This document shows positions 12,541-26,352 of a stretch of DNA of 64,000 nt, piece by piece (the stretch's first letter is position 1; each line of letters starts with the position of its first letter). Position numbers and translations under genes: made by a program. The notes beneath the pieces are model-generated. The model saw nothing but the letters and a program-made list of their open reading frames with translations, did not search any database and was not told where the DNA came from. This DNA comes from Hyperoplus lanceolatus (lineage: Eukaryota; Chordata; Actinopteri; Uranoscopiformes; Ammodytidae). The stretch is taken from assembly GCA_026929865.2 (NCBI GenBank), contig CM049402.1, positions 28,921,001 to 28,985,000 of the forward strand, given 5' to 3'.

Positions 12541-14437
12541 TATGTGTGTGACAAGCAGGTTGGTTTCATTCCAAAACATATCTATTATATAATGAATAGA
12601 AACCAGGGAGAGTACATCACCTCAGGGAAAATGTTCAGTATTGCAGGTAGCTATTGCACATATCCAATATTGGTGTAGCTGATAGCACCGATAGATAGTC
12701 ATAAACCTAATTTATTATGGGAGAGGGAAACAGCATGTCTTTGAGCTCGGAGCGGAGACGCCTGCATTTGGCTTGTGTTAAAAGCAAGAGAAGAAAATCA
12801 AAAACAGCACACCGACGGAGCTATCTGCGTTTTTTTTCTTGGTATGCCTACACTTTTGAAACATAAAACGAATGGCATCCTCAACGCTAATTCTGGCTTG
12901 GTAAGCTAAAAATTGCAGAGTGGGTGCCCATATTTGTCTGCCAAAAAAAAGAGTCCAAATTGCTCTGAAACAATTCAATTGGAAGTTTTCATTCTGTGTG
13001 AAATATGAGGGAAAAGTTTGGAGTGGATTGCTTTTTTTGTTAGGGAGGATGGAGAGGATGTCAGATAAAAAAAATATATAATACTACTCTGTGGGCAGCA
13101 TCTGGTGTTTGGTTGTCCTATCATTGCTTTTTACCATAGCCATCCTTTTGGTCATGCTGAGCCTATAACCCCATTCTGTCACATAGCAACACCCCAGTGG
13201 GAGATGTGCAAGGTGATAAAAAAAAAAAAATCTGAATTAACGTGCAATTTAATGTATACATAAACTCACACCTGGACTGGCTGGGGGGGAGGGGGGCGCT
13301 ACTGTAAATAGTGAAAGTTTGCTACGATTGGAATGGTCTAAATACATTTGCTTTAGTTCAGCTACTTCCTTTTATCTCAACATGGGGAGGAAATTAGACG
13401 GTTACACACTGCTTCACACAATCTTGGGCCCATTTCAAGTGAAAGAATGAGGAAATTAGTAGGAGGAAAAAAAAGGACTCCACTAAGTACAATTACACAA
13501 CTCAGCTAGAGCTGACTTTGACGGTACATCTCTTGTGTTGGTTGGCCTTTTTCCGAGTACAAAGATTCAAATTAGGCTGCAAATTTCTCCCTTCTGCTTT
13601 TTTCTTACATGTAATTAGCTACTGTGAAAGGTGATAACATTCAAATGGTGGAACCTTTTGAGAGAATGGGTCAAATTATCCCCCGTAGATTGCACATTGA
13701 AATTCTGCACTGCGTTACTTTTGACTTTTCATTTTAAAAACAGCACGAAAACCTCCACTAGGCCCCTTCCAAAAAAATAAAAAATTGGGGGTGCATCTCT
13801 TAATTACTGACATAGAACCAATTTGCGTTGAGCATGTCTCTCGGCAGATAATGATAATCATTATAATTGCTTGAAGCATTTGTTTCATGCAGCAAAAAAA
13901 GCAATAATGTTCACTCAGATCTTGTATAATAAAAGGCTCTGCACTTGGCTTCCTCTGAGCTAGTTATACAGTGGCTGGACGTGCATAATCATTAGTAGAA
14001 TTGAAATGCAGGGGTAAATACATGGCTGTGCCTGTCCTCTCCTCTGTACTGCCTGTCTCTTTTCCCTGGGTCCCCGGGTACAGAGCCAGCCGCTGATCAA
14101 AGACTGACTCTGATTCACTCTGAATGATCAAGGAGAAGAGACAGCCAGCTCTGTGATTACTGAACATTGACGTTGCATCAATTTCAATCATTCCACAATA
14201 CGCTGCTGCCGTCACACACCAAGGTATATTATGCACTCTATCTGATCACCATGGGATCCAGTAGTACGAGTTAGATATTGATCATGAGGGATATTCTTGC
14301 ATTTTACATGAGGAGAGAATACATGCTGTGATCCAAGAGTGCAATTAGCCTTAATTCCACTGTTTGCCTTGAAAAAATCCAGGTTAGAGAAGTGAAAGAG
14401 GCATACGCCATCCTTTGCAATAGCTGGTTTTAAATCA
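12541..14437. other. Unique AT-rich DNA, nothing recognised
   Basis: No gene or element boundary was found. A G-run lies at about 13282-13297, with poly-A runs near 13070 and 13219. The stretch 13820-13880 has overlapping ATAATGATAATCATTATAAT words that could bind homeodomain factors, but this is speculative. Confidence 0.4.
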
Positions 14438-14695
14438 AGAGTTTGGCAATTTTTGAAATGTTATCTTGCTTTCTTGCCAAGAGTTAGGTGAGAAGATAAA
14501 TACCGCTCTATTATAGCCTACTACATAAACTGTCTGGTGAACATGAGGCTATATTCAACATGTGGTTATGTTAGCTTAGCATAAAGGCTAAAAACAGATG
14601 AAACAACCAGTCTTGCTATTGCATGTAAACCGTACTTATAAACCGAAAAGTGAAAACTCCTAGACAAATCCTTAAAATTTCAAATGTAAACCATT
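14438..14695. mobile_element. MITE fragment, same family as 9298-10019
   Basis: It opens with GTTTGGCAATTTTTGAAATG, followed by CTTTCTTGCCAAGAGTTAG, GAGAAGATAAATACCGCTC and GTTAGCTTAGCATAAAGGC, in the order expected for this family's 5' half. The 3' half is missing or too decayed to place. Confidence 0.6.
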
Positions 14696-14764
14696 TTCCA
14701 TAAGCCCTTGACTTTGATTATGATTACACTTCTTATTGTCACAGCTCGACAAAAAAAGGTAAAC

Positions 14765-14790
14765 CCATGTACAGACATGTCTGTACATGG
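14765..14790. repeat. 26-bp perfect palindrome with a p53-type half-site at its centre
   Basis: The 13-base arms match exactly with no spacer. The central ten bases, AGACATGTCT, fit the RRRCWWGYYY consensus of one p53-family half-site; the second half-site is poor on either side. It could be a protein-binding palindrome or simply a small mutational palindrome. Function is inference. Confidence 0.6.
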
Positions 14791-17700
14791 ATTGGATACG
14801 GTGAGACATGGATCGGAAATAAAGTACATTTGAAAAATTAATTCAGAAGACAGCCATTGTAATTGGAATGCATATGAATGAAACTAAATTACAACGCTAC
14901 GTTCCAATTTGTAGTACCAGGTGCTGGAGTGGATGCCAATTTGTCTTAGATTATGGATGATAGGAAACCACTTTTCTTTCTGAAAGACCAATGAAATAAC
15001 TGTTGAATAACCGATCTGATTGAGTTACAGAAGCTCTGACATGAAGTCATGCCTTCAGCTCTTTGTATATTTCTGACAGATATGAAAGGTAGGCTACAAG
15101 ATATAATTTACTGTCAGTCTCTCTATTTATAATATCCAGCTATGGTTTGAACAAGAATAATAATACGAATACAAACAGAGATACATGTTTGGTATCAATC
15201 ATTCCTGGCAGGAAGGCAAATAAACATATACAACATAGGCTTCCAATAACAATTTATTTCCTTTCAGCAGTGGGAGATTTTCAGGAAGGTGGAGGCATGC
15301 AGCCGGAGCTTGTCTGAGCAGCATTACCATACATGGAAACATGACAGAAACTACCCGAGTGTGACAAAAACTACCTGGAAATTTGAACAAGTTAGTTCTC
15401 GACCGGCTGCCATAGTGTTTAGTGCTCTGCATAGCCACCCCAGACGGTGAGCAGGGAATACGTCGAAATGCATGTACGTAATTATTTGATACTCTAGTAT
15501 GGTTAAACATGACCATAAATCATTATAACAACGTTTATAGGTCATAAAAGTCGAAAAGTATCATAGGTCCTTTTTAAACAAGAAACTAAACCAACAAATT
15601 GATCTAACAGATTCATCTATAGACAACTGCAGAAAAGCGGGGCTGCTCTGGAGTGATGTAAATAATCACAAAGAAAAACAAAGATATTCTACATTATAAA
15701 GAGCAGTAAAAAAGAAAAGCATAAGAATATTTTTCTTTACAAGCGTGCAATGAAATACATTTAGTGGTCACAGCGTGGTTGTTGCATGGTGCGAGGATCA
15801 CAGTAACCGCGGCGACAGAGATGTGAGGTGTTTTATTTCAACTCGGGTAAAGTGGTTCCCTCCTGAGGTGACTGAGCCGTTTTGTTTTGGTTGTGGTCTA
15901 GCAGTTTACTGTGTTCATATACAGGTGTGTCATGAATAAAGCATTTGGGGCACGTTAAGGAGGAGGCACCTTGGGCTAGAAAGGGGTCAGCTGTCCAAAC
16001 TGCTGCTTGGAGAATAAGAGGAGCAACCCCCATCAGGAGAGGTGCGCAGAATCGCTAGCGTTTTGATTGAAAAAGCTGCGGGGGCAAGATAGAGGGAGAT
16101 TGGGTGCAGATTTAAAAAGCCATGTGATGCATAACCACAGGTAGAGGCTGCTGTACAGGGTAATACCCTTTGAGGATTACATCAATATTGGAAGCTAAAC
16201 ATGTAATCATACACTGCGGCCACGCTCCGGATGCATCTGGATAACCTTCAGTCCCATCAGAACGAATTGCTTTAGCCTCATAGCTTAGCCTCAAGAGTGA
16301 AGCTGCTTGGTATTATGTATAGGGGCAAGCTGACAAACATCACAGAACATTTGAATTTAATCTCAGTATATGCATGACGGAGGATGGATTTTTTTCAAAA
16401 CAAAACTGTGATTGTGCCTCTCAACGCTTTCCTCCACGACGGAGTACAGATTCAAACACGAGGGGGAAAATGCAGTGTAAAAAAACACTTATTTTTTGGT
16501 ATACTTACACGCCATGACCATCTCAATCACTGAGCCCATGCTATTTAGAGCCCTCATCTCAGACATGAAGTAAGCCAAATGGATTCAAGATACAATCCCG
16601 TAACTTTCAGTGTCACTTAATTGCAAAACTACTCCTTTGATTAACTCTCTGGCTTTCTCTCCCTCTCTCTCTCCGTCCCCCCTGGGAAATGAAGAGGAGA
16701 AGGTGGGAGGGGGCGTATGGGACGTGACTGACAGCTACTAGTTTATCAACAGATGCTGAATAATCCTTTTTTCTTTACTTAAACATGTGTTCTCTTAAGG
16801 ATTAAATATGCCAAAATAAAATGCTAACTAAATAAATGCAATATGAGATTCTCTCAATTTGCAGTTATTCTCTTTTTTAAAAAGTTGATTCAACTAATTA
16901 AAAGTTGTTCTAGTTGCTTATTTAGATGATCAAGAGCTGGATGGCATGCAGCAAAGGATTCAGTGTTTTTTTAGTATAAAACAGAATATTATTGTGGTTT
17001 GTGAAAAGTATGTTTGTGTGTCCCTCTGGTTGGGGCAAAGGGTCAGCCAGCTATTGCAAAATATCTGCAGACAGGATATCTTAGCACGATAGGGCCATGC
17101 TAAAGCGTTACAGGCAAAGGAGGTCCTGAATCACAAGGCAATTCTGCCACAGCATGCCATAATGGTCAAAATCACATCCTATGAAAGTGAGATTCAACTT
17201 TAGAGCTTTAGTGCATACCTTTTTCATGTTAAATAATTGTCGGTTACATTCAAGCCAGCGCCAAATAAGATTGACAGAAAGTTGATTAATCCTATCAGCT
17301 CTACAAAACTATATCTGTATTTATCAGTATGGCAGCATTTACAAACTGGTGTCACCCCCTGACACTGGCACAGGAGCTCAGAAAAATCCCAAGAAGTGCC
17401 CAAAAAAAATGCCAGTTGTTGATTATATAATGCTTTAGCAACAGATCAATGTTAGACTGAGACTTTGAGAATAGGTAAAACATTTTTTAAATCAAGTAAG
17501 TAATTACAATAAAAGCAACAGTTTCTTTCACATTGGCTATGTAAATCCATCTGCAGGAGCTGTGCACTTATCGTCAACATTTAAATGAATACCACACAGA
17601 GAATGTGTTTTCGTACACACCAGTATCCCAGTGCTGATCAGGGTGTTTAAAGTATCCCGCTTACGTTTAATCCACATGCTGTTGTCTGAAATCACACTCC

Positions 17701-18219
17701 AGTGATTTACTATTATATTGCATATCAAAAATTGCGAGGCATGGGTGAGACGGATTAGAAAAAGGAATATCGAAATTAAATCAGGAGTGGCTGATAAACC
17801 AGCACAATTTAATTATAGATTTGTAGTCTGCAAGCCCAACTTCATCAGGGTTATTTTGACAAGACTTGACAAGGGCAAGAGAAGACCTTTTTCCAACCGC
17901 TATTTTTAAACGCTGATTAGTTCTCGTCTTCACTAGTAAACTGACCTTTACATTATACGCCAGCTCTGTGGGGGGTGTCCCCCTATTAATGCTGCTGCTC
18001 CGGTGGAAATGGAGATCATTTCAACCACTTCATATACTGTCGGGTGGTTCAATATGTAGCAGGTCATTGACGTATAAGGGTTTTCAACAAGCTAATTTAA
18101 AAATACGGAAATATTTTGGAATTGTTCAAACAATAAGAATGTTGTGTGCTGATACATTCATATCAAAAGTTTAGATTAAGTTATTTTTGTGCTTTTTCAT
18201 GTATATGATTGGGTCATGG
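14791..18219. other. Unique AT-rich DNA, nothing recognised
   Basis: Read on both strands, this 3.4-kb stretch shows no element termini, SINE boxes or coding similarity. A short CT-rich run is at about 16650-16677. The open frames are short and have no domain-like content. Confidence 0.4.
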
Positions 18220-18773
18220 CCTTCAAAAGTGTCATGTGGTGGGACCGTGATTTAACTTAAAATAATCAATTTCCAAAACATGCTTCATCTTTATTTTACC
18301 AGTTTATTAGTAATAACATTTTTAGAAATAATGTATTTGCATTTCTTTTGAGATTTTGTAACAAATTATACCATAATTATTTTCTATAATATCCAAGCTG
18401 CCTATACGTAAATGCAGTCAGCAGACTTGATTTTCCTGTATTTTGCATAAAACTGATATAAATGTTTAATGAATACCATACACTTGAGCATACTGTATAA
18501 GTGATTACCATTTCACCCACAAAAATGGCATATTTTATTTTTAATTGAATACAATTATTACTATTACTGGTCGCACCAGATGATGATTGTTCGCACCAAA
18601 TGACATAAATACCTCATGATTGAAAATATGTAAAATATATAAAATAGGTCAATAAACAATACATTTCATGCAAAAACATTGATTCAAACCAGATTTTATT
18701 AAACTTCCACAGAATTTTCATGAAGAAATATTTCATAAACATTACATTTTCATAAAAATGTTAAGCAAAACAT

Positions 18774-19297
18774 ATAAAGGTGCTTCGGCAACTCTGGAGA
18801 ATGCTTGTCAAGTCCCTTTAGTTTCAAAGTCAGTGAATATCTCCTCACAAGCCACAACCTGTCACTACTGTGTGTCCGCTGAAAATAAATCTGGTGTTAA
18901 TACACAGCCTAGGCTCCGTAAACTTGGATGTTAACAAAAGGGGCTTTGACCAACCAGCAGCAATGATATCGATATAGGCTAAGCTACAGATCAGCTTATA
19001 CTTTCTTTGACAAGTACTTGGCTTCAACACCAAATTAAGTGTTGCATGCTTATTGTCAAACTAGCTAGTAAACTACTACTAAAACACATGCAACTCCTAG
19101 TTACGGGGAGGAGTGGGGGGGGTCGGTCGGAACCCCTTTGTTTACATAACAGCATAGGATGTGAATTAACACCAGACTTTTTTCCAATGCACACACAGTA
19201 CGGACAGGTAGTGTATCGTGAGGAGATATTCACTGATTTTGTCAAAAAGGGATATTGACAACAAGCCTTCTCCAGAATTGCTGACTCCCACCTTTAA
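18774..19297. mobile_element. TTAA-type MITE, copy 1 (longest)
   Basis: Its ends match a family whose termini read TTAAAGGTGGAGTCAGCGAT and the complement. Here the left end is diverged (ATAAAGGTGCTTCGGCAACT then CTGGAGAATGCTTGTC) and the right end reads TCCAGAATTGCTGACT then CCCACCTTTAA. Inner arms carry CAGTGAATATCTCCTCA and its complement TGAGGAGATATTCACTG (about 18832 and 19218). At about 524 bp it is longer than copies 2 to 4. TTAA flanks point to a piggyBac- or Kolobok-type mobiliser, but no transposase is present. Confidence 0.7.
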
Positions 19298-19418
19298 TTG
19301 CAGTACACATTCATGAATAAACAAGTTATTTAACTTGACAGTAATCATGTCGATAATGGGTTTATGGAACGTCCTTCTCCTCCTCGCAAGGTACTCGACT
19401 CAGGCTGTAGATAAAGGA

Positions 19419-19756
19419 TTAAAGGGGAAGTCAGCGATTCTGGAGAACGCTTGTCAAAATCACTTTTTTGTCAGAATCAGTGAATATCTCCTCATACTAC
19501 CTGTCCATACTGTGTGCGTGCTGAAACAAATCTGGTTTTAATGTACAGCCTTGACTCTGTAAACTGGTATGTAAACAAAGTTGCCCACCATAGCTACCAA
19601 CATGTCCATTTACTGAGCCTAGGCTGTGTATTTTTTCTCAGTGAACACACACAGTAAACACAGGTAGCAGCAGATCATGACGAGATATTCACTGATTTGG
19701 TCAAAATGGGATTTTTACAACAAGCTTTCTCCAGAGTCGCTGACATCCACCTCTAA
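19419..19756. mobile_element. TTAA-type MITE, copy 2
   Basis: It begins TTAAAGGGGAAGTCAGCGAT and ends CTCCAGAGTCGCTGACATCC then ACCTCTAA. It has the same inner inverted pair (CAGTGAATATCTCCTCA / ATGACGAGATATTCACTGAT) and the CTGAGCCTAGGCTGTG core shared with copies 1 and 4. It is non-coding. Confidence 0.75.
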
Positions 19757-20224
19757 CATGCTGGCAGTGGCATCTAGTAAAAAAGATGACATTCTCCATA
19801 AAAATATTATTAAACATAAGCCATTTTTTCTGAAATGTTAGAAAATAGATCTCAGATTGCATAAAAGTATTTTAATAATGTTATAAAAAAAGTACTTAAA
19901 GCATGTGAATCATCAACTATATATATATAAACACAAAAACTATCATGGAAAGCACTTAACAATAGTCGCACCACATGATATTTGGTCGCGCCGCATGATA
20001 TTTTCAAGTTCAATCAGAATTTACAGGCACAGAATGGGCCACCTAAAGAAAACAAGCTAGCTTTCAACAATAGGGCACCCAGACATTTATAATAAAAGTA
20101 TATATTTGTAGAAATAACTTAATATTTATTGTTTTTTTGAGGTCGTACCACATAACATCCAAAAGTGGACACTTCATACCAGCCGTAATAAAGGTTGATT
20201 TTTTCCAAATTTAAGAGTGAGCTA

Positions 20225-20484
20225 CAAACCATGTTTGCAGCTTCCATGGGTCCTTGGTAAATTGGCATATGATGCAACTTCCTGTCTTTGAATGGATTTC
20301 AACATTGTTTGGTCCCTCCCCTATGGTCCCTCCCTGACACGCTCTACACCAACAACGTCGTGCCAAAGTGAATGGACAGTCCCAACAGCCAATAAGAACA
20401 GATAATCGGAGCCTCGCTCTAATTGGTCAAAGTGTACAGCTCATGTTAACTTTGACCAATCAGAAATCATATACCCCAGCTTTA
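20225..20484 (-). mobile_element. Possible MITE fragment ending CCCCAGCTTTAA
   Basis: On the minus strand it begins TTAAAGCTGGGGTATATGAT, the type of start seen in several abundant fish MITEs, followed by a pair of complementary TTGACCAAT-type words (about 20426 and 20453). The opposite terminus was not found, so this is a tentative fragment. Confidence 0.35.
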
Positions 20485-20907
20485 AGATCAATTTTATGTT
20501 AATTATGAAGTACTTCAAATGGCCAAAAAAAATGTGTTTCACAGAGAGAATGCTGAACTGCTTTTGCCTCGGGCAACATACTTTGTAATGCATTTTGCCT
20601 CAGCAGCAGAAATCACACCTATAACTTTTTAATTACACCCCGGAGAAGTGCATTTGACCCGTACGGTGGTGTATGCCCGTCTCCCCAGGCCAATGGCAGG
20701 TCACCCTGTCCCCCCAAGACCCTCAAGACTGAGATCTACTCCACAATGAGCAGAGCTGCTGATGGAGTCTGGAGGTGTGACCCATGAAGTGGTGCACACA
20801 CACCCCTGTTCACCAAGGACCCACTCAGCCTCTAATTTAGTCCTCTGAGCTTTGGGAATGAATCAGACGCATTACACGCACACACATGCACACACAGGCA
20901 CATAGAC

Positions 20908-20911
<4 letters not shown>

Positions 20912-20949
<38 letters not shown>
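20912..20949. repeat. (CA)n microsatellite
   Basis: About nineteen nearly uninterrupted CA units, preceded by a degenerate CA-rich lead-in from 20878. Confidence 0.95.
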
Positions 20950-20951
<2 letters not shown>

Positions 20952-21492
20952 TTGTACTTCTATATGTGTAAGGACCCACAGATGCACAAAAACCCACAGT
21001 GAGTATATATAGTCCCCTCCAATAGTATTGGAACGGTGAGGCCAATTCCTTTATTTTTGCTGTAGACTGGAAACATTTGGGTTTGACACCAAAAGATGAA
21101 TATGAGACAATAGATCAACATTTCAGCTTTCATTTCCAGGTATTAACATCTGGATCTGATACACAACTTAGAAGATAACATTTTCTGTAAAGGAACATCA
21201 CATTTTTAGGCGAGCAGAAGTATTGGAACAGATAGACTTAAAATAAATGAAAGTGAATAAAACGTAATATTTTGTCACAAATCCTTTGCTTGCAATTACC
21301 GCATCAAGCCTGTGACCCATTGACATCACCAAACCTTTGCATTATTCTTTTGTGACGCTTTTCCAGGCTTTCAAAGCAGCTTCTTTCAGTTGTTGTTTCT
21401 GTTAGGGGGTTACTCTCTTAAGTCTCCTCTTTGGCAGGTAAAATGCATGCTCTATAGGGTTTAAGTCTGGAGATTGACTTGGCCAGTCTGTA

Positions 21493-21681
21493 AACATTTT
21501 GTCTACCAAATTTAAAGAAAGATGCAACCAAACTGATTGGAAGATCCTTCATCATGCAACAAGATAATGATCCGAAAAAACTGCAAAAACAACAGAGGAG
21601 TTCATCAGGGGCAAGAAGTGGAAGGTTTTAGACTGGCCAAGTCAATCTCCAGACTTAAACCCTATAGAGCATGCATGTTAC
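21493..21681. repeat. Direct duplication inside palindromic Tc1 copy 1 (unit 1)
   Basis: This unit, from AACATTTTGTCTACC to GAGCATGCATGTTAC, is repeated with few differences at 21830-22017. Unit 1 sits directly against the truncated left arm at about 21490, as if repair of a break had copied this part from the right-hand half. Confidence 0.85.
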
Positions 21682-21697
21682 GGGATAATGAGCTTGT

Positions 21698-22197
21698 ATG
21701 TTTGGGATCATGAGCAGATTATTTCTTTCTCTAAACTTTAGCCTTTCCATCACTTTGGTAAAGGTGCATCTTGACAGCAACACAGTAACACATGATGGCA
21801 ACAGCAAAATGAACTCAGAAGTCTACAGGAACATTTTGTCTACCAATTTAAAGAAAGATGCAACCAAACTGATTGGAAGATCCTTCATCATGCAACAAGA
21901 TAATGATCCAAAAAAACTGCAAAAACAACAAAGGAGTTCATCAGGGGCAAGAAGTGGAAGGTTTTAGACTGGCCAAGTCAATCTCCAGACTTAAACCCTA
22001 TAGAGCATGCATGTTACCTGCTAAAGAGGAGACCGAAGGGAGTAACCCCCCAAAACAAACAGCAACTGAATGAGGCTGCGGTGAAAGCCTGGAAAAGCAT
22101 CACAAAAGAAGAATGCAAAAGTTTGGTGATGTCAATGGGTCACAGGCTTGGTGCAGTTATTGCAAGCAAAGTATTTGCGACAAAATGTTACAGTTTA
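21698..22197 (+). pseudogene. Tc1 transposase C-terminal remnant (copy 1, right half)
   Basis: Translated pieces show the family string THDGNSKMNSEVYRNIL, then [14 protein letters not shown] (catalytic second Asp region), and later EAWKSI-type C-terminal text within AVKAWKSITKEECKSL. The pieces are in different frames and the catalytic Glu motif is out of frame with the Asp. The N-terminal helix-turn-helix domains are absent. The product cannot be a working transposase. Confidence 0.7.
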
Positions 22198-22446
22198 TTC
22201 ACTTTAATTTATTTAAAGTCTATCTGTTCCAATACTTTTGCTTACCTAAAAATTTGGCGTTCTTTTTCAAAAAATACCATCTCCTAAGTTGTGTATCAGA
22301 TCAGTTGTTAATACCTGGAAATGAAAGCTGAAATGTTGAGCTATTGTCTCATATTCATCGTTTGGTGTTAAACCCAAATGTTTCCAGTCTACAGCAAAAA
22401 TAAAGGAATTGGCCTCACTGTTCCAATACTATTGGAGGGGACTGTA

Positions 22447-23891
22447 TATACATTACTTTGAAATGATATCCAAATTTAATACAAGATGTATTTGTTGTAC
22501 TCATTTGAATCTTAAACTCATGTTTTCTACATTTTTCTCTAACTCTTCACCCCCATGTCTCTGACATGAATGCAATACATCAAAGGTTAAGGCGTTAATG
22601 TACATGATGTGTCATAGAAGGAGGAACAGGCTGTTTTTCTCTCAATATCCTATTCAGCCAGGATTCATTTTCTTGTAGAGGATCACAGGGGTGAATATAT
22701 GCATGTGAATACAATATGAGGAGTTATATGGGTGTGTGTGTGTGTGTGTGTGTGCGCATTACTTTTGTATCCGCAGATAAATCCAGGCACTCACCTTTTG
22801 TTTATGCGTGTCATGCCATGCATGCGACGGTGTGTTTATGTACCAGACCGCGATGCCTATTTGCATTTGAGTTTTTTACTGCCATTCAAATCATTTATTC
22901 ACCTCCCGGCCTACATCATGGCTTCTGGCCTAGAGCATTGTACCAACAGCAGCAGGTGCACACACAGCCTTTCCGCAGGCTTGACTTCTACCACAATCTC
23001 TAGCTCTTTATCATGCGTGGCACACTGCTGGACTATACTGCAGGCACACGAGTACAGGAACACTTCATCACCATAAAGCCTAGTGAAAAGCAGAGACTCA
23101 CTAGGAAGATGGGGGCTCAGGGTTCAAGAAGACCCCTATCAGGGTTGGGATATCCCATAGCTCACACATAGCTAGCTCAGCGTTTCTCTGCTACTGCTCC
23201 AAATTTAAGTGTGTGGTTGATAGCGGGGGGGGGGGGGGGAAAGGATGTTCTCATGTTGTAATATTATTGGCAAATTGCTCGGTGATAAGGTTACGGATCA
23301 ACTTCATTTTAATTCACTCAAACCAGCAGGCGTTTCCCTCCTTAAATCCCTGCCTGAGGGGATATCTGCAGCTATAACAGGCCCGTGGAGTGGTTTTCCG
23401 GCGCATGATTCTGTCAAAGGACATCTCCACTGAGAAAGAAAAAAAAGAAAGAAAAATGTTGAGTTGAGACAGAGGCGAGCGGAGGAGGGAGACTGTTTTC
23501 AGGTGTCAGCTCTAACTGGGCTGGGAGTATTGGAGCTGCTCTCAGGTACATTGATAGTGTCCCCTGACTGCCCGCTGTGGAGAGAAAGCGTTGCACAGAG
23601 GTGTCAGCTTTAAGTGGATATATAGGGGAGCTTTGTCACCCATCTGCTATCAGCATTCCAGTGACTCTTCACAGAGGGTTTTTCTGCTGGAAGTGGATCT
23701 CCATCCCTGCTCCTTTGGTTTTAGTTTATAGTAGTTTGATCTAAGTGTTTTTGTTTATTGTTTCGTGGACGGTCCGCTTTAATTACCTGCACAGGCATCT
23801 GGCCGGGGACAGATGTCAATAGGCAGCCTAAAATGCATTACTTATAACATTTTAAATAACATAAATTAGATAACATTTCATATGGTTTGCC
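22447..23891. other. Unique DNA with a (GT)n run and a poly-G run
   Basis: A (GT)n microsatellite lies at about 22733-22754 and an uninterrupted run of G at about 23225-23239. No gene or element was recognised elsewhere in this stretch. Confidence 0.5.
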
Positions 23892-23900
23892 ACAGAGGCC

Positions 23901-24469
23901 TAGCCTGGCTCCGCCCGCCCACCTACTTCCGCCCAAATTTAATTTTCCCTTCAGTAGTCAGTCTGGGGATGGGTCGTATTAGTGGGATTTTGCTCGAACA
24001 AATTTCTGAGTGTCCAATCCCGAACAGAGGAAGTGTATGAGAACGATGACGTCGAAGTCGTGCTCCAGTTTCAGTTGAATGCTGCGCTCGGAACTCGGAA
24101 ATTTCCGACTTGGTAGTTCCAAGTTCCGACCTGTCTGTGTTCCAGTGCATCTGCTCGGGAAAGTATGGACGCTTACAACCTTTCTCATCCAAATAACTAA
24201 AGTTAGGCTCTAGCAAGTTACCGTTGCCAGGTACCGGTAGATCCATAGACTACAATATGTAGTGAAGTCGGAAATTTCTGACTTCGCACCGTCAGAAGCC
24301 GACCAAACGTTATGCGATTGGTTGGCTAATCCAGAGAGTAGATCCAATAGTTTTAAACTTCAACAGACACCCGCCTCCAAGTGCGTGAACGTTTGCTAAT
24401 TACAGCAGTTCCAGACCTTCTGTACAAATGAAATGAAATGAAGTACAATGGTCTGGTAGCACTAGGCTA
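23901..24469. mobile_element. MITE with TAGCCT/AGGCTA ends and a 9-bp target duplication
   Basis: The element begins TAGCCTGGCTCCGCCC and ends GTAGCACTAGGCTA. The direct repeat ACAGAGGCC flanks it exactly (23892-23900 and 24470-24478). An 8-bp duplication plus one chance base would fit hAT. Inside are complementary AAGTCGGAAATTTC-type words (about 24102 and 24267). It has no coding capacity. Superfamily assignment is inference; the boundaries are directly visible. Confidence 0.75.
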
Positions 24470-24478
24470 ACAGAGGCC

Positions 24479-25906
<1,428 letters not shown>

Positions 25907-26114
25907 TGAGTCGCTGCCTCCAAAAAGGATTTTTTTTCTTCCCCTATCCGCTCCTGGTTCTGGGCTGCCGTTCAAACTGTGCCTCCTGCATGTGTGGGAA
26001 GAACAACTCTATATCATCTGTTGGTTTGAATGGAACGCTCTTTGTGGAGGGGCTTAGTGTATGCTTGTCACAGAACCCAGCCAACACATGTTTGACAGTG
26101 ATCAAATATTTGCG

Positions 26115-26117
<3 letters not shown>

Positions 26118-26152
<35 letters not shown>
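26118..26152. repeat. (GT)n microsatellite
   Basis: About seventeen perfect GT units, 130 bp before a longer CA array of the complementary repeat. Confidence 0.95.
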
Positions 26153-26154
<2 letters not shown>

Positions 26155-26278
26155 AACCTCCTCTTCAAAGCAACAAAGGGCATCTCCATCAAATCAATAT
26201 GTATCACTTTTAAGGTGATGAAAATTATGATAAATGGGGGGTGTGGGTGAGCAATGACCAGTTGTCTCGCGGCTGTGT

Positions 26279-26281
<3 letters not shown>

Positions 26282-26350
<69 letters not shown>
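26282..26350. repeat. (CA)n microsatellite
   Basis: Thirty-four perfect CA units. Together with the GT array at 26118-26152 it makes an inverted pair of alternating purine-pyrimidine tracts about 130 bp apart. Confidence 0.97.

Positions 26351-26352
<2 letters not shown>

Larger units (their letters stand above)
18220..20172. mobile_element. Presumed DNA element with repeated GGTCGCACCA motifs
   Basis: A motif of the form GGTCGCACCACATGA recurs near 18569, 18590 (diverged), 19965, 19986 and 20141, and in reverse as TCATGTGGTGGGACC at about 18232-18246. The outermost two are in opposite orientation, so they may be remnants of terminal inverted repeats around a 1.95-kb element. Clustered motifs near both ends are typical of transposase-binding subterminal repeats. 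No transposase frame remains. Two TTAA MITEs (18774-19297, 19419-19756) have inserted inside. The superfamily is not determined. Confidence 0.4.
21010..22444. mobile_element. Palindromic Tc1-like transposon derivative, copy 1
   Basis: Both termini carry the long Tc1-type repeat whose outer bases read CAGTCCCCTCC(A/C)ATAGTATTGG; the left first base is C-to-T, and TA target dinucleotides lie at 21008-21009 and 22445-22446. The inner arms are not unique transposase gene ends. The transposase C-terminal half plus terminal repeat is present twice, in opposite orientation (21010 to about 21490 complementary to about 21970-22444), so the element can fold back. Between the arms is a direct duplication (21493-21681 and 21830-22017). 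Transposase words such as [10 protein letters not shown] and the NPIEHA region can be traced, but no frame is intact. It was probably mobilised in trans by a full-length relative. Confidence 0.85.
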
